A DNA stretch of 64,000 nucleotides from Nipponacmea schrenckii. Its lineage: Eukaryota > Mollusca > Gastropoda > Lottiidae. Where the stretch lies: positions 4,402,001-4,466,000 of the forward strand of contig JAUJPP010000006.1 in the NCBI GenBank assembly GCA_030562195.1, written 5' to 3'. The notes under the pieces are model-generated. The model saw nothing but the letters and a program-made list of their open reading frames with translations. It searched no databases and was not told the DNA's origin. The position numbers and the translations under genes are program-made. Shown piece after piece: positions 45,534 to 55,653 of this stretch (its first letter is position 1; each line of letters opens with the position of its first letter).

Positions 45534-45582
45534 TTCTCAACAGTCTGTTTCGTAGTAGATTTGCTACCACTCGTCAGGAGAA
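45534..45582 (-). ncRNA. Hammerhead ribozyme of the Penelope-like element
   Basis: On the minus strand: 5' stem I TTCTC, core CTGACGA, stem II GTGGTAG / CTACTAC (7 pairs, one G-T wobble) closed by a CAAAT loop, core GAAA, a minimal stem III closing the AGACT loop, GTT at the cleavage position, then GAGAA completing stem I. All invariant core nucleotides of a type I hammerhead are present. PLEs are known to carry hammerheads in their pLTRs, and this one lies at the 5' end of a PLE remnant. Self-cleavage itself is inferred. Confidence 0.8.
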
Positions 45583-45604
45583 CAAGACGGTTTGGTTTTA
45601 TATA

Positions 45605-46035
45605 CACAATATATATATACAATAAATGATGTCCAAAAGAGACGAATAGTATAGTATATATATCGCTCCACTGGGACAATAAGCGATGTCAGGCGAATAG
45701 TAATAGTATATATATATCGCTCCAGTGGGACAATAAAAAATGTCCGGAAGAGACGAAGAGTATAGTATATATATATCGCTCCAGTGGGACAATAAACAAT
45801 GTTAGGAAGAGGCGAATAGTATATAATAATATATCGCTCCAGCGGGACAATAAACGATATCTGGAATAGGCGAAAAGTAATAGTATATATATATCGCTCC
45901 AGTGGGACAATAACCGATGTCCGGAAGAGGTGAATAGTATAGTATATATATATCGCTTCAGTGGAACAATAAACTATGTCTGGAATGGGTGAATATCGCT
46001 TCAGTGGGACAAAAAACGATGTCTGATATAGGCGA
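45605..46035 (+). repeat. Dispersed minisatellite array, about 57-63-bp units
   Basis: About seven units of the type TATATATCGCTCCAGTGGGA-CAATAAACGATGTCCGGAAG-AGGCGAATAGTATAG with point variation. The same monomer occurs at 40895-40990, 48757-48870, 55756-55965 and 61085-61665. The apparent minus-strand frames across it are repeat artefacts. Confidence 0.88.
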
Positions 46036-46515
46036 ATAATAATAATACACACCATGGGCTCGATATCACCCCTTGAGATGATATTTAAACTTGGCACCCT
46101 GCCCAATGTCAACTCAGGCTGCTATTCAAGAATCCCTCGTGCTTTCTCGATAAAAACCTCGACGTCTATGTCTCTTTATTGCTCGGTTTTTGACTTGTGT
46201 CAAGAGGAAAACACAGAATTTGTAAATTCGTTTCTTTCATATTAAATGTGCAATTGTTGAAAGCAACTTTTGGAAACAGTTCCTGGTTCAAACAGCGCTG
46301 TGCACGATCCACCATGGTCATCAGATAATGAGGGCCTGGATGACGAGGATTCAACAGATGCATCATTACCGTTCAGGATGTTACTCAACACTTTGTTCTG
46401 TTCAAAAGATATCCTCTTATAAGAACGGACACCTGTTTTGACAAAAAGAAAAATCAATTTATAATTTAGATAGTGAACACATACTGAAAGGTGTGAAAAT
46501 AAATTTGGCGACTAA
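46036..46515. other. Non-coding or unrecognised stretch
   Basis: Two overlapping minus-strand frames (46166-46457) have no recognised domain and no supporting splice structure. Nothing further is supported. Confidence 0.35.
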
Positions 46516-48091
46516 TACCGTTACCATGCACCAACATAGAGTTATAAAAATTAGTATGATAAATGTTTTATCCGCAATTATACCTTAAATACTATCCTTC
46601 AAGGTATGAGTCCCCGCCCCCTCCATTCTCCAACCGTCAATATTTAGCTTGATTGGCCTTTCCTTTATGCGTTTCACTAGTCCGAAACTTGCTGACTCTA
46701 TTCCCAGGCTCTGATAGCTATTTGGACAGATATGGCTGGGGGAGAGTCAGAAAAAATAGGCACCAAAAACTTGGGATTTTCCGCACCTCCTCGGTTGCAG
46801 GGGTTTTAAGCGTATTTACATAACTCGAATCCACCAAACCTTGATATATTTGGAAAGATGGATGTTTTTGTAGTTCAGTCATACCATTATTATCCCCTTA
46901 CACCACCTAAGTCAGGCTTGTGGTTGCGTCAAAGTTTTTTTTCAAGAATTTTAATCACTCAGTCGCCATTTCAAACTGTGTGCGCATTAAAAAAATTCCG
47001 ACGTTAAACGATCACGTGCTCGAAACAAACGAACCATCATCACAGAGTAAAACTTTTTTTACTCTGTGCCATCATCTTGTACTTTCATTTTTATGACCCA
47101 GTAACGTCGGAATATTGGATGCGTTCGGAATTTGAAATGGCGACTGAGCGATTGAAATTCTCGAAGAAAACTTTGACGCAACCATAGGCGTGACATTAGT
47201 GGTGTAGGAGGATAATGATTGTGTGATTGAACTACAAAAACATCCATCTTTCCAAAAAATCGAGGTACAGTGAATTCGAGGTATGTAAATACGTTTAAAA
47301 CCCTACCGTTACCATGCACCAACATAGAGTTATAAAAATTAGTATGATAAATGTTTTATCCGCAATTATACCTTAAATACTATCCTTCAAGGTATGAGTC
47401 CCCGCCCCCTCCATTCTCCAACCGTCAATATTTAGCTTGATTGGCCTTTCCTTTATGCGTTTCACTAGTCCGAAACTTGCTGACTCTATTCCCAGGCTCT
47501 GATAGCTATTTGGACAGATATGGCTGGGGGAGAGTCAGAAAAAATAGGCACCAAAAACTTGGGATTTTCCGCACCTCCTCGGTTGCAGGGGTTTTAAGCG
47601 TATTTACATAACTCGAATCCACCAAACCTTGATATATTTGGAAAGATGGATGTTTTTGTAGTTCAGTCATACCATTATTATCCCCTTACACCACCTAAGT
47701 CAGGCTTGTGGTTGCGTCAAAGTTTTTTTTCAAGAATTTTAATCACTCAGTCGCCATTTCAAACTGTGTGCGCATTAAAAAAATTCCGACGTTAAACGAT
47801 CACGTGCTCGAAACAAACGAACCATCATCACAGAGTAAAACTTTTTTTACTCTGTGCCATCATCTTGTACTTTCATTTTTATGACCCAGTAACGTCGGAA
47901 TATTGGATGCGTTCGGAATTTGAAATGGCGACTGAGCGATTGAAATTCTCGAAGAAAACTTTGACGCAACCATAGGCGTGACATTAGTGGTGTAGGAGGA
48001 TAATGATTGTGTGATTGAACTACAAAAACATCCATCTTTCCAAAAAATCGAGGTACAGTGAATTCGAGGTATGTAAATACGTTTAAAACCC
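46516..48091 (+). repeat. 788-bp tandem duplication
   Basis: 46516-47303 and 47304-48091 are near-identical over 788 bp. The unit contains flanking sequence plus the left about 626 bp of a foldback element, so only the second copy is followed by the element's right arm. Confidence 0.9.
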
Positions 48092-48191
48092 CCGCACCCG
48101 CGGAGGTGCGGAAAATCCTAAGTTTTTGGTGCCTAGTTTTTCTGACGATAGCTATCCGAGGCTGGGAATAGAGTCAGCAAGTTTCGGACTA
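47466..48191. mobile_element. Foldback element with 9-bp target duplication
   Basis: Starts TAGTCCGAAACTTGCTGACT and ends with the exact inverse. Long inverted arms (about 300 bp, interrupted) run inward through GGCACCAAAAACTT and GATGGATGTTTTTGTAGTTC to a central hairpin CACAGAGTAAAA/TTTTACTCTGTG at 47829-47856. Exact 9-bp direct repeats GCGTTTCAC flank it (47457-47465, 48192-48200). No coding capacity. The duplication length and foldback form fit Mutator-superfamily non-autonomous elements. Confidence 0.85.
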
Positions 48192-48200
48192 GCGTTTCAC

Positions 48201-48675
48201 CAAAATATTCGTTTAACGAAAGATAAAGAAATATCTACTTGTAATTAGCTACTGACCAAATTTGTCATCACCTGCCATATAAATCTAACTCACCGTTTCA
48301 GAGGATTTTTGGATATCCGAACCCGAGCTTTGAAAGAACTCGATTTCTCGTGTTGTTTCAATCAGTAGATCATTCTCGGAATTTGAAGCATGTAGGCCAA
48401 CATATCATAATTTGAGAAGTTTGAATAAGAAATACCCGAAATATCACTAAACTTTGGGTATTCATCAGCCATCATAGCGTCCATTCATGTACTCATACAC
48501 ACACTTTTTGATCACAATGCACGTGCTTTTATCAGACGCGTTCCAGCTCACTAATCTCGATGGGACGGGTTCAACATTTCATATCATCTCATGAGGGTGA
48601 TATCGATCAGTCTATTGATGTTTTAGGGGTGTCAATTTAATGCAGTTTATGTTTTACCCCTTGGTGTGTATGGCC
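48201..48675. other. Non-coding spacer
   Basis: No coding exon recognised between the foldback element and the inverted repeat at 48676. Confidence 0.4.
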
Positions 48676-48750
48676 GATAACACACTACACCCCTTGATGA
48701 TATTCGACAACAACACTGTCGAATTTCATCACGGGGTGTAGTGTATTATC
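48676..48750. repeat. Long hairpin (inverted repeat)
   Basis: GATAACACACTACACCCC and GGGGTGTAGTGTATTATC pair over almost the whole arm, and the inner blocks (ATTCGACA / TGTCGAAT) also pair around an ACAACAC loop. It could be a tiny foldback MITE; no duplication was identified. Confidence 0.7.
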
Positions 48751-48756
48751 TCACAC

Positions 48757-48870
48757 GTATATATCGCTTCAGTGGGACAATAAACGATGTCTGGAAAAGA
48801 GGAATGGTATAGTATATATCACTACAGTGGGACAATAAACGATGTCTGGAATAGAGGGATGGTATAGTAT
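48757..48870 (+). repeat. Dispersed minisatellite array, left of the Ngaro-type insertion
   Basis: Two units ending GGGATGGTATAGTAT, immediately followed by the element's end. The array resumes at 55756. Confidence 0.85.
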
Positions 48871-48871
48871 C

Positions 48872-49124
48872 CATTAAAGCAAGAGTGTGATATTTAACAA
48901 ATACAATTTTATTTGTAATTATCCTAATTTAATGTAACTATCCAATTCATTAATTAAAATATATTTTGAAAATAGACGATAATTTGTGTAAACATGAAAA
49001 TGTAACTGTAGGAAATATATCAAATTTGTAACTAACAAACTGAAGAATAATTTTACAAACAAATTATTTACAAATAATAATTTGAGTTTTCTGCCTTAAG
49101 TGGGGATCTGCAAGATTTCGCCAC
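48872..49124 (-). repeat. Split direct repeat B2 of Ngaro-type element 2
   Basis: 253 bp, near-identical to 49550-49802 (offset 678). Forms the 3' end of the minus-strand element. Confidence 0.92.
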
Positions 49125-49267
49125 CTTGTCTGCAAATCTCGCTAATGGTGCTCTAGGGTGGGATGGAGGGTTTAAAATTTTAATCCTGTATGACTGATCA
49201 GGTTACATTCGCTCAAGGCAGAATCTTAATAGTGTAGTTGACATGAGGATAGGCTGTGGTACACGTG

Positions 49268-49369
49268 ACTAGACACTATACTACTGAATATGCATGAATA
49301 CCATAGCTTTTATTGTTTGTTCTTATTTGTCGTATAAATCCAGTTATGTATGAATCCATAACTTTAATT
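49268..49369 (-). repeat. Split direct repeat A2 of Ngaro-type element 2
   Basis: 102 bp identical by eye to 55654-55755 (offset 6386), beginning ACTAGACACTATACTACTGA on +. Confidence 0.92.
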
Positions 49370-49549
49370 TTATACGCCGAAATCAACAACAAACACAATA
49401 TTTGAATTGAAAATGGTCACCGCTTTATTAAGATGTAAATCAATATACATGTAATACATAATAAGTAAATCTTCAAAATACAATAATTATTTTCTTGTAA
49501 AACTGAATGATAATGACAATAATGAGAGAAAAATAATTTTCCGCGGTGA

Positions 49550-49802
49550 CATTAAAGCAAGAGTGTGATATTTAACAAATACAATTTTATTTGTAATTAT
49601 CCTAATTTAATGTAACTATCCAATTCATTAATTAAAATACATTTTGAAAATAGACGATAATTTGTGTAAACATGAAAATGTAACTGTAGGAAATATATCA
49701 AATTTGTAACTAACAAACTGAAGAATAATTTTACAAACAAATTATTTACAAATAATAATTTGAGTTTTCTGCCTTAAGTGGGGATCTGCAAGATTTCGCC
49801 AC
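49550..49802 (-). repeat. Split direct repeat B1 of Ngaro-type element 2
   Basis: 253-bp counterpart of B2, located 176 bp after the recombinase stop. Confidence 0.92.
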
Positions 49803-49978
49803 AAAGATTGAACTACTTCAATCTTCCCCACAAAAGGACGGAAAATGAAAATTATTAAATTTTTAACGGCTAACAACAAAGACCCAAGCAAAGTCATCAA
49901 CCTTCCTTATTCCCAATATTTAACTCTGACCCAAGCCAGAATGAAATTTCCGTAACCTGCAAGGCAGAAGCAGTATGA

Positions 49979-50863
49979 TCAATTATTCAAAGAGCTTCGT
50001 ATATATTTTTTAAAAGCATTAGAATGCCATCGTCCGAGAGTTCGTATTTGAGAATCTGAATGCCCTTGTGCGGCTGCGTAAGACGCTGCACCTATTCGAA
50101 AGCTATGACCTTTAAAGCTTTTTGTGTCCAACCTACAAAATTTTAACAAGGATGTCAATCGCTTGTCAAAGAAGGAACGGGAAACAGCCGACCTATTTCG
50201 AGTTACGAACAAAGGACCTGCAAAAGGGCCCCGGACACTCAAATATTTATGTAAGACGGCAGATGCCGATACTTCTGTTGGACCGTGACCAAAGGACGTA
50301 TTATGTTTTATTTGACGAAGATTGTGTTTGAAACGACTAAAACAAACATTAACTCTTAAATTTGCACCCTGACCGACACACTCTATATCATTCAATGTTA
50401 AGATGTTGTGAGCATTACCTGCCATACAGATCTCTCCAATTCTAGCGAAAGTATTGAAAGCAAATAAAAACATTGCCGCTAACAGCAGCCGCTCATAAGA
50501 AGAAACTATCATTATAGGAACTGCACGAAGCAATCTGTTCAATATATCAGGCGTAATTGGAAGTCGTGCGTCTGAAGCTGGTGAGCACCGTACAGCTCCG
50601 GCTAACATCTTTTTGATCAAGAATGAGGACGTTGGGTCTCTTCCGAAACTCAGCTTATGCACATATGCTATAGCAGATAAATGTGTTTTAACCGACTGAG
50701 GTGAATATCCCAATTGAATAAGATGAGATATATACAGAGCGATGAATGTATCCTCTAGGTTAGGGTTCAGTGAATCAAAAGTAAGTGTTGAAGAAAAAGT
50801 GGAAAAATGACTCCATGCCTTGTTGTACACCGTAATAGTAGCTGGAGCAAGTGATGCATTCAA
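49979..50863 (-). CDS. Tyrosine recombinase (Ngaro-type element 2)
   Basis: 294 codons from the open-frame start; the frame is also open upstream, overlapping RNase H (KLLPNVTGLLNASLAP). The N-terminal core-binding region has YNKAWSHFSTF and VKTHLSAIAYVHKL. Catalytic residues: Arg in FARIGEICMAG, the HSFRIGAASYAA box, GRWHSNAF, and Tyr in FKKYIRS near the C terminus. The frame is intact. It starts within 4 nt of the RNase H stop, so translation is probably coupled or uses a fused product. Integrates element cDNA circles. Confidence 0.88.
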   Translation of the reverse strand: MNASLAPATITVYNKAWSHFSTFSSTLTFDSLNPNLEDTFIALYISHLIQLGYSPQSVKTHLSAIAYVHKLSFGRDPTSSFLIKKMLAGAVRCSPASDARLPITPDILNRLLRAVPIMIVSSYERLLLAAMFLFAFNTFARIGEICMAGNAHNILTLNDIECVGQGANLRVNVCFSRFKHNLRQIKHNTSFGHGPTEVSASAVLHKYLSVRGPFAGPLFVTRNRSAVSRSFFDKRLTSLLKFCRLDTKSFKGHSFRIGAASYAAAQGHSDSQIRTLGRWHSNAFKKYIRSSLNN

Positions 50864-51525
50864 TAGTCCAGTAACATTCGGAAGAAGTTTCGAGGCAATA
50901 ACTGTTGGGGTATTGAGGTTGCCGAACTGTCTGCAGTTGGTGCCAACTCCCTGAATCTCCTCAGCTGTAAACGAGACAAAGAATCAGCTTTAGTATTTAG
51001 TTTTCCGGGGATATGCTTGGCCTTAAAATTTAAATTTAACGTTAAGCATTTCAAAACAAACCATCGCACCATCTGCATGAGAACTTCCTCTTTACTAGAT
51101 TGTCGGTTAATGATAGACACCAAAGCTTCATTGTCTGTGAAAAATAAAATAGAATGATTTGACCACAAATCACCCCATAATTGTAAGGCAATGAGAATAG
51201 GGTAAAATTCTAAAATTGTTATGTTCCTGTGTTTTATATCTCCTGTGAACTCTCCGTACAACCATTTATCACCATAGGTGGCACCAAAACCTAGAGAAGA
51301 CGCATCTGTAAATAGTTTTAGGGCGTTTGAGGAGATGAACTTCTCATTAATGAAAAAACTGCATCCATTGTAGACCGCGATGAATCGAAGCCATAATCTT
51401 AAATCGGCTTTTGCTTCCTTAGTAATTCTTATGTGATGAAACGAATTTTTAATACCAATGGTGAGGTTAATAAGCCGACGCAGAAAAGGCCGACCAGGAA
51501 TGATGACGCAGCAAGCAAAATTCAA
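50860..51525 (-). CDS. RNase H domain (Ngaro-type element 2)
   Basis: 221 codons. RT connection region (RPFLRRLINLT, LRLWLRF) followed by RNase H carboxylates: LFTDASSLGFGA (Asp), ILEFYPILIAL (Glu), FFTDNEALV (Asp) and LNTKADSLSR (Asp). It is the direct continuation of the RT frame, from which it is split by one base near 51655, so the native protein would be RT-RNase H. Confidence 0.84.
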   Translation of the reverse strand: MNFACCVIIPGRPFLRRLINLTIGIKNSFHHIRITKEAKADLRLWLRFIAVYNGCSFFINEKFISSNALKLFTDASSLGFGATYGDKWLYGEFTGDIKHRNITILEFYPILIALQLWGDLWSNHSILFFTDNEALVSIINRQSSKEEVLMQMVRWFVLKCLTLNLNFKAKHIPGKLNTKADSLSRLQLRRFRELAPTADSSATSIPQQLLPRNFFRMLLDY

Positions 51526-52601
51526 CAGACCAATTTGGGACTGTAACTCCCTTAAAGTACATTTTGACCTACCAATGAACTCTTTCAGAAGTGATCTTAT
51601 GCGAATTACTTTGTCTAAAGGTAACGAAGCTGTTGAATTAATAGAATTGAGTTCAATACTAAAAAGGACATAATTTGATTGGGTTGGTAAGTTTTGTCGT
51701 GAGCTATAGGGACTCCAACATCACAACACAACCTTAAAAAGGCTTGTAAATCACTATTCACCTGATGGTAGGTAGATCCTATAAACAAAAAATCGTCCAA
51801 AATGTGAACTATATATTTACAACCTAATTTTTCTCGTGCTACCCATTCCAGAGAAGTGCTAAAAGTTTCAAATATTTTGCAAGATGACGAGCAGCCCATT
51901 GGTAGACACGTATCGTAATAAAATCCATCTTCCCATCGGAACCCCAGTAGTTCATGATCGGATTTGTTTACAGGAATAATTCGAAAGGCTGATTCAATGT
52001 CAGTTTTCGCCATATAAGAACCGGATCCACACAATTTGATGAGTTTAATAGCATCTTCAATTCCAGAATACGAAACTGTTGCATTTTCAGGAGGGATACC
52101 ACAATTTACAGATGAATTTGAATATTTAGGATAAGACAGATGATGAATAAGACGAAATTGGCCTTCAGTCTTTTTAGGAACAAGACCCAGGGGAGATATT
52201 TTAAGCTCCGGAAAAGGTAAAATATTGTAAGGTCCTCGAATTCGACCCTTTGCAACCTCTTTTTGAATTTTTAGAGAAACAACTGTAGGATTCTCTCTTG
52301 CAGATATGAGATTGGGACTATGTTGATGCCCTCTATTACCTTTGAATTCCAAGTAGAACCCATGCCGAAACCCATCCAACAAGTATTTAACTTTCGTAAT
52401 ATCGTATCCGTGTAAATATTGGGTTAATTTTTCAACGCGAATTGGAGTGCAAACATCAGGGGAATTCGTATCTTCATTATGATCTTTTGTTATTGTTATT
52501 TGTGTTTGTAACGTCAGATTTTGTTGCTTGAGATTGGCATTTAACCGCGGGGTGGCTGCCGGAGCATTGCTTACACTTGTGTGCAAATTTGCATCCACCA
52601 C
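51526..52601 (-). pseudogene. Reverse transcriptase (Ngaro-type element 2), one frameshift
   Basis: 328-codon frame to 51615, then a one-base shift near 51655, after which the alternative frame (LDKVIRIRSLLKEFIG) leads into RNase H. Motifs: GPYNILPFPELKISPLGLVP, FRLIHHLSYP, first Asp in MAKTDIESAFRII, CLPMGCSSSC, and the ILDDFLFIG box. The overlap with the gag end (52477-52601) is in a different frame. Apart from the shift, the enzyme looks complete. Confidence 0.84.
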
Positions 52602-53450
52602 AGAATGCTCCTTTATTGAATTTGAAGCAAACCCCTGAGGAACCTCGAAAGGAATTTTTGTTGGCCTGAAATGAACTATTGTTGTAGTTATACATTTGGA
52701 AGGGACGTGATCTATTAAAAGATGAAGCTAAAAATGCGTTTCGTGCTCCAAACTGTCCCAAGACAGGGAACTGTCATTTTGTTTTAGCTTCCGAAAATTT
52801 GAATCGTAGAAATGCCAATTACCTTTCGCTCTACTTATGTTACGAACTACACTTTGGTACGTTGCAAGTGCTTCTGTACACTCAGGGTATTTTTGTCTGT
52901 ATACCGAGGCAAAAATACTAAAAGCATCTGTCCAAGTTTCAATGGTCAAATGTTTTTTACCTGTAGATTTCTTTAAGCCGATCCCTCCGTTCTTTGACAC
53001 CTCCAAGACAAAATTTTCATTACTGTGGGGATCATACAACAGTTTACCCAAATCAATGTATTCATTATTCCAAATCTTTTCCTTTAGGGAAGTAGCAACT
53101 TTTGAATGTAGTGGGCGACAGGACGGATGGATCGGATTAAGAAACAACTCGTTTGTGGTTTCTTCAAAATTAGTAATAATGCTAGCATCATCACCTTTAT
53201 GGGTATCGACAACTGGTGTTTGTTGCTCACCACTACCATTAAGATCTAAACTGCCAATATCGACTGTATCTTTCGCCGAATAAAGTTTGTCCAACACCGC
53301 TTTGGTCACATTCTCTGTAATAACAGCAGTTAAAGTTGGTACGTCCAGTAAAGGGTTTCCGGACCCCTCAACCTCAGTGGCTTTCTTCCTTTTATGGTGG
53401 TTCCTCACAGTAGCTGTTGGTCTTGAAACTTTTCTTTTTTTCCCCGACAT
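52477..53450 (-). pseudogene. Gag-like protein (Ngaro-type element 2), one frameshift
   Basis: A 240-codon frame from ATG 53450 starts with a basic segment (MSGKKRKVSRPTATVRNHHK). It contains TWTDAFSIFASVYRQKYPEC and WHFYDSNFRKLKQ, which recur in gag of DIRS-order elements. A frame break near 52740 leads into a second frame with ARNAFLASSFNRSRPF and a zinc knuckle C-x8-C-x2-C-x3-H (CFKFNKGAFCGGCKFAH). It may be one inactivating indel or a frameshift site; one indel is simpler. Confidence 0.78.
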
Positions 53451-53646
53451 AGCGATATAACTTTTACTTTATCTACAAAAAGATGATATCCAACAGCAGC
53501 AAATTTTTACTATAATATGGCAGCCTAATTTTTGTATCAATATTAATTACAGTGAGCTAACCACAATTGAAAATACCATGTTGTTCTTGTGCGGTATGAC
53601 ATTAAACCACTATCCAAAAAAATTAATACCATCCGAGGCCCACGAA

Positions 53647-53676
53647 GGAGAGAGAGAGAGAGAGAGAGAGAGAGAC
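53647..53676 (+). repeat. (GA)n microsatellite
   Basis: About 14 GA dinucleotides. Confidence 0.9.
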
Positions 53677-53901
53677 AAATCTACCAACTACTGGTATGTT
53701 TATAAAATCACAATAAGAGAAACCTACTGACAGTGCGAGCTCACCGTGTTCAGAATCCCAGCGTAACATTGAATTTATTATAAGCAGGGTATAAAAATAT
53801 ATTTAACAAAAGGTGACAGGTGAGCTCCGATAAATAGCACTAATATTTTAAATTTAGCATAACGTAAACATGGTATATTAATTTGTCATGACATGTACAT
53901 T

Positions 53902-54400
53902 ATCAGGACTTATATGAAACAACATACTACAGATCATAGTACTAAGTATTCCATATCATCCCTATACAAATCGTACTAAAATATATTATCAGGACCCATA
54001 TGAAAACATCATACTACAGATCATAGTACTAAGTATTCCATATCATCCCTATACAAATCGTACTAAAATATATTATCAAGACCCATATGAAAACAACATA
54101 CTACAGATCATAGTACTAAGTATTCCATATCATCCCTATACAAATCGTACTAAAATATATTATCAGGACCCATATGAAAACATCATACTACAGATCATAG
54201 TACTAAGTATTCCATATCATCCCTATACAAATCGTACTAAAATATATTATCAGGACCCATATGAAAACATCATACTACAGATCATAGTACTAAGTATTCC
54301 ATATCATCCCTATACATAATTATCAGGACCCATATGAAAACATCATACTACAGATCGTAGTACTAAGTATTGCATATCAGCCCTATACAAATCGTACTAA
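53902..54400 (+). repeat. 87-bp tandem repeat, about 6 copies
   Basis: Units of 86-87 bp, each with ATCAGGACCCATATGAAAAC, CATACTACAGATCATAGTAC, and CATATCATCCCTATACAAAT. The last copies are shortened and more diverged, and the motif persists weakly to about 54530. Lies in the 5' leader of the Ngaro-type element. Confidence 0.9.
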
Positions 54401-55167
54401 AACACACTTTCATAGTACTAGCTATTTAAATAATCCGTTACAAATCGTAGCAAACACTATACTACGGATCATAGTACGAGCGTTTCATATAATCCGTTAT
54501 ATAAAGTATCAAAATACTATACTACAGATCGCAGCTTACTAGAATAGGACATTATACTTCGCCAATAGGACTAGTACTCGGTACGAAACACGTTCGGAAT
54601 CACTCAAGGGCTATCACCACTCCTGTCCCATAACCATCGATAACCACCAGATCTGCAAACAGATTCTGACCAAACCACCACTGCATATATTCTTATTGTT
54701 ATATTCTTAATACATGCCAAACTTGTAAAAGGTGACAATTCGCTCTCTCTCCATCATGAGCCATGTTAGATCTAAGAACCTGTAGACTAATATTTAACCA
54801 AAATTATAGTGCAACCGAGACTTGTTTCGTGTAACCTATCCTTTACCGTCAATACAGAAAGGACGTCATAATATGCCACCATACGAAAACCCTTATAACT
54901 CACAGTTCATAGTACTAAAACAAAACAATATACAGTATTTATAAACAATAAAGCGAGGTGTCATAGATATTGTACTTTCATAACAGAAAGGTCACGGTCA
55001 GGACAAAAATTAGGGAATTCGGTTAAGGATTTACGCTCTTTGTAACGACTGGTGGACGAGACGACCCATAAAAATAATGCACAATGACATAGAACTACTA
55101 AATATATTGACCGTACCAAGTGACTTTACATAATGTTAAATCTAATAGCTATTAGTTAGGTGCGACT

Positions 55168-55650
55168 TTATGGGTCATGCCCCTGAACCAGAAAACCAGA
55201 CCACGCAATCGAAGAATCAATTCTCTCACATGCTAATTTCAAAGCTAAACGAATATTTCTAAAAAAAATTTTTGTTGCCTTCAATATTTAAATGGACTCC
55301 GTCCTTAAGGAATATATCCAAAGAACTATGAAAAATTCGTCGGTGTCGCCAAAATACGACATTAAGATATTGACCACTTTCACTGCCCTCCTTTAACAAC
55401 CTATTGACCAACTGACAACGGGAAAAATAATCCTGTGAGGAAAGGAATCTGGGAATCGGTCGCGTAAATAGCTCTCCAATACATACTTCCAAAACACCGA
55501 AGCCTTGCACTAGGAATGATGCCAAGCTCAAAATATCAGAAGCTATCTTATGTTCTGACTTGTCGATTGCAATATCATTTTCACCTATTTGTAAAAATAC
55601 AACGTGCGGCTGGTACTCAGAACATTCCCTTTGCAATTCCGTAAAAACAT
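55168..55650 (-). pseudogene. SGNH/GDSL-type hydrolase fragment (Ngaro-type element 2)
   Basis: Reads FTELQRECSEYQPHVVFLQI then GENDI (block III G-x-N-D), and later FLKDGVHLNIEGNK (block V D-x-x-H). After a run of T near 55259 a one-base shift lets it continue RNIRLALKLACERID to a stop at 55168. Block I with the nucleophilic serine is absent: the frame meets a stop at the A1 boundary, so the N-terminal part is lost or lies in an unseen exon. Ngaro-group elements are known to encode SGNH hydrolases of unclear function; here the gene sits 5' of gag. Confidence 0.72.
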
Positions 55651-55653
55651 TAC

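Larger units (their letters stand above)
53451..55167. other. Non-coding leader of Ngaro-type element 2
   Basis: Between gag and the hydrolase fragment no ORF is recognised. It contains a (GA)n run (about 53647-53676) and an 87-bp tandem repeat (53902-54400). Confidence 0.55.

Noticed and set aside
45564..46112. Minus-strand frames with FIVPLERYIYTI-like repeats
   Set aside because: They are translations of the dispersed minisatellite; the same happens at 55750-56073 and 61420-61777.
48418..48485. Minus-strand CTGATGA with an ATACCC/GGGTAT stem as a hammerhead
   Set aside because: The stem is followed by TTTC rather than GAAA, so the catalytic core is incomplete.
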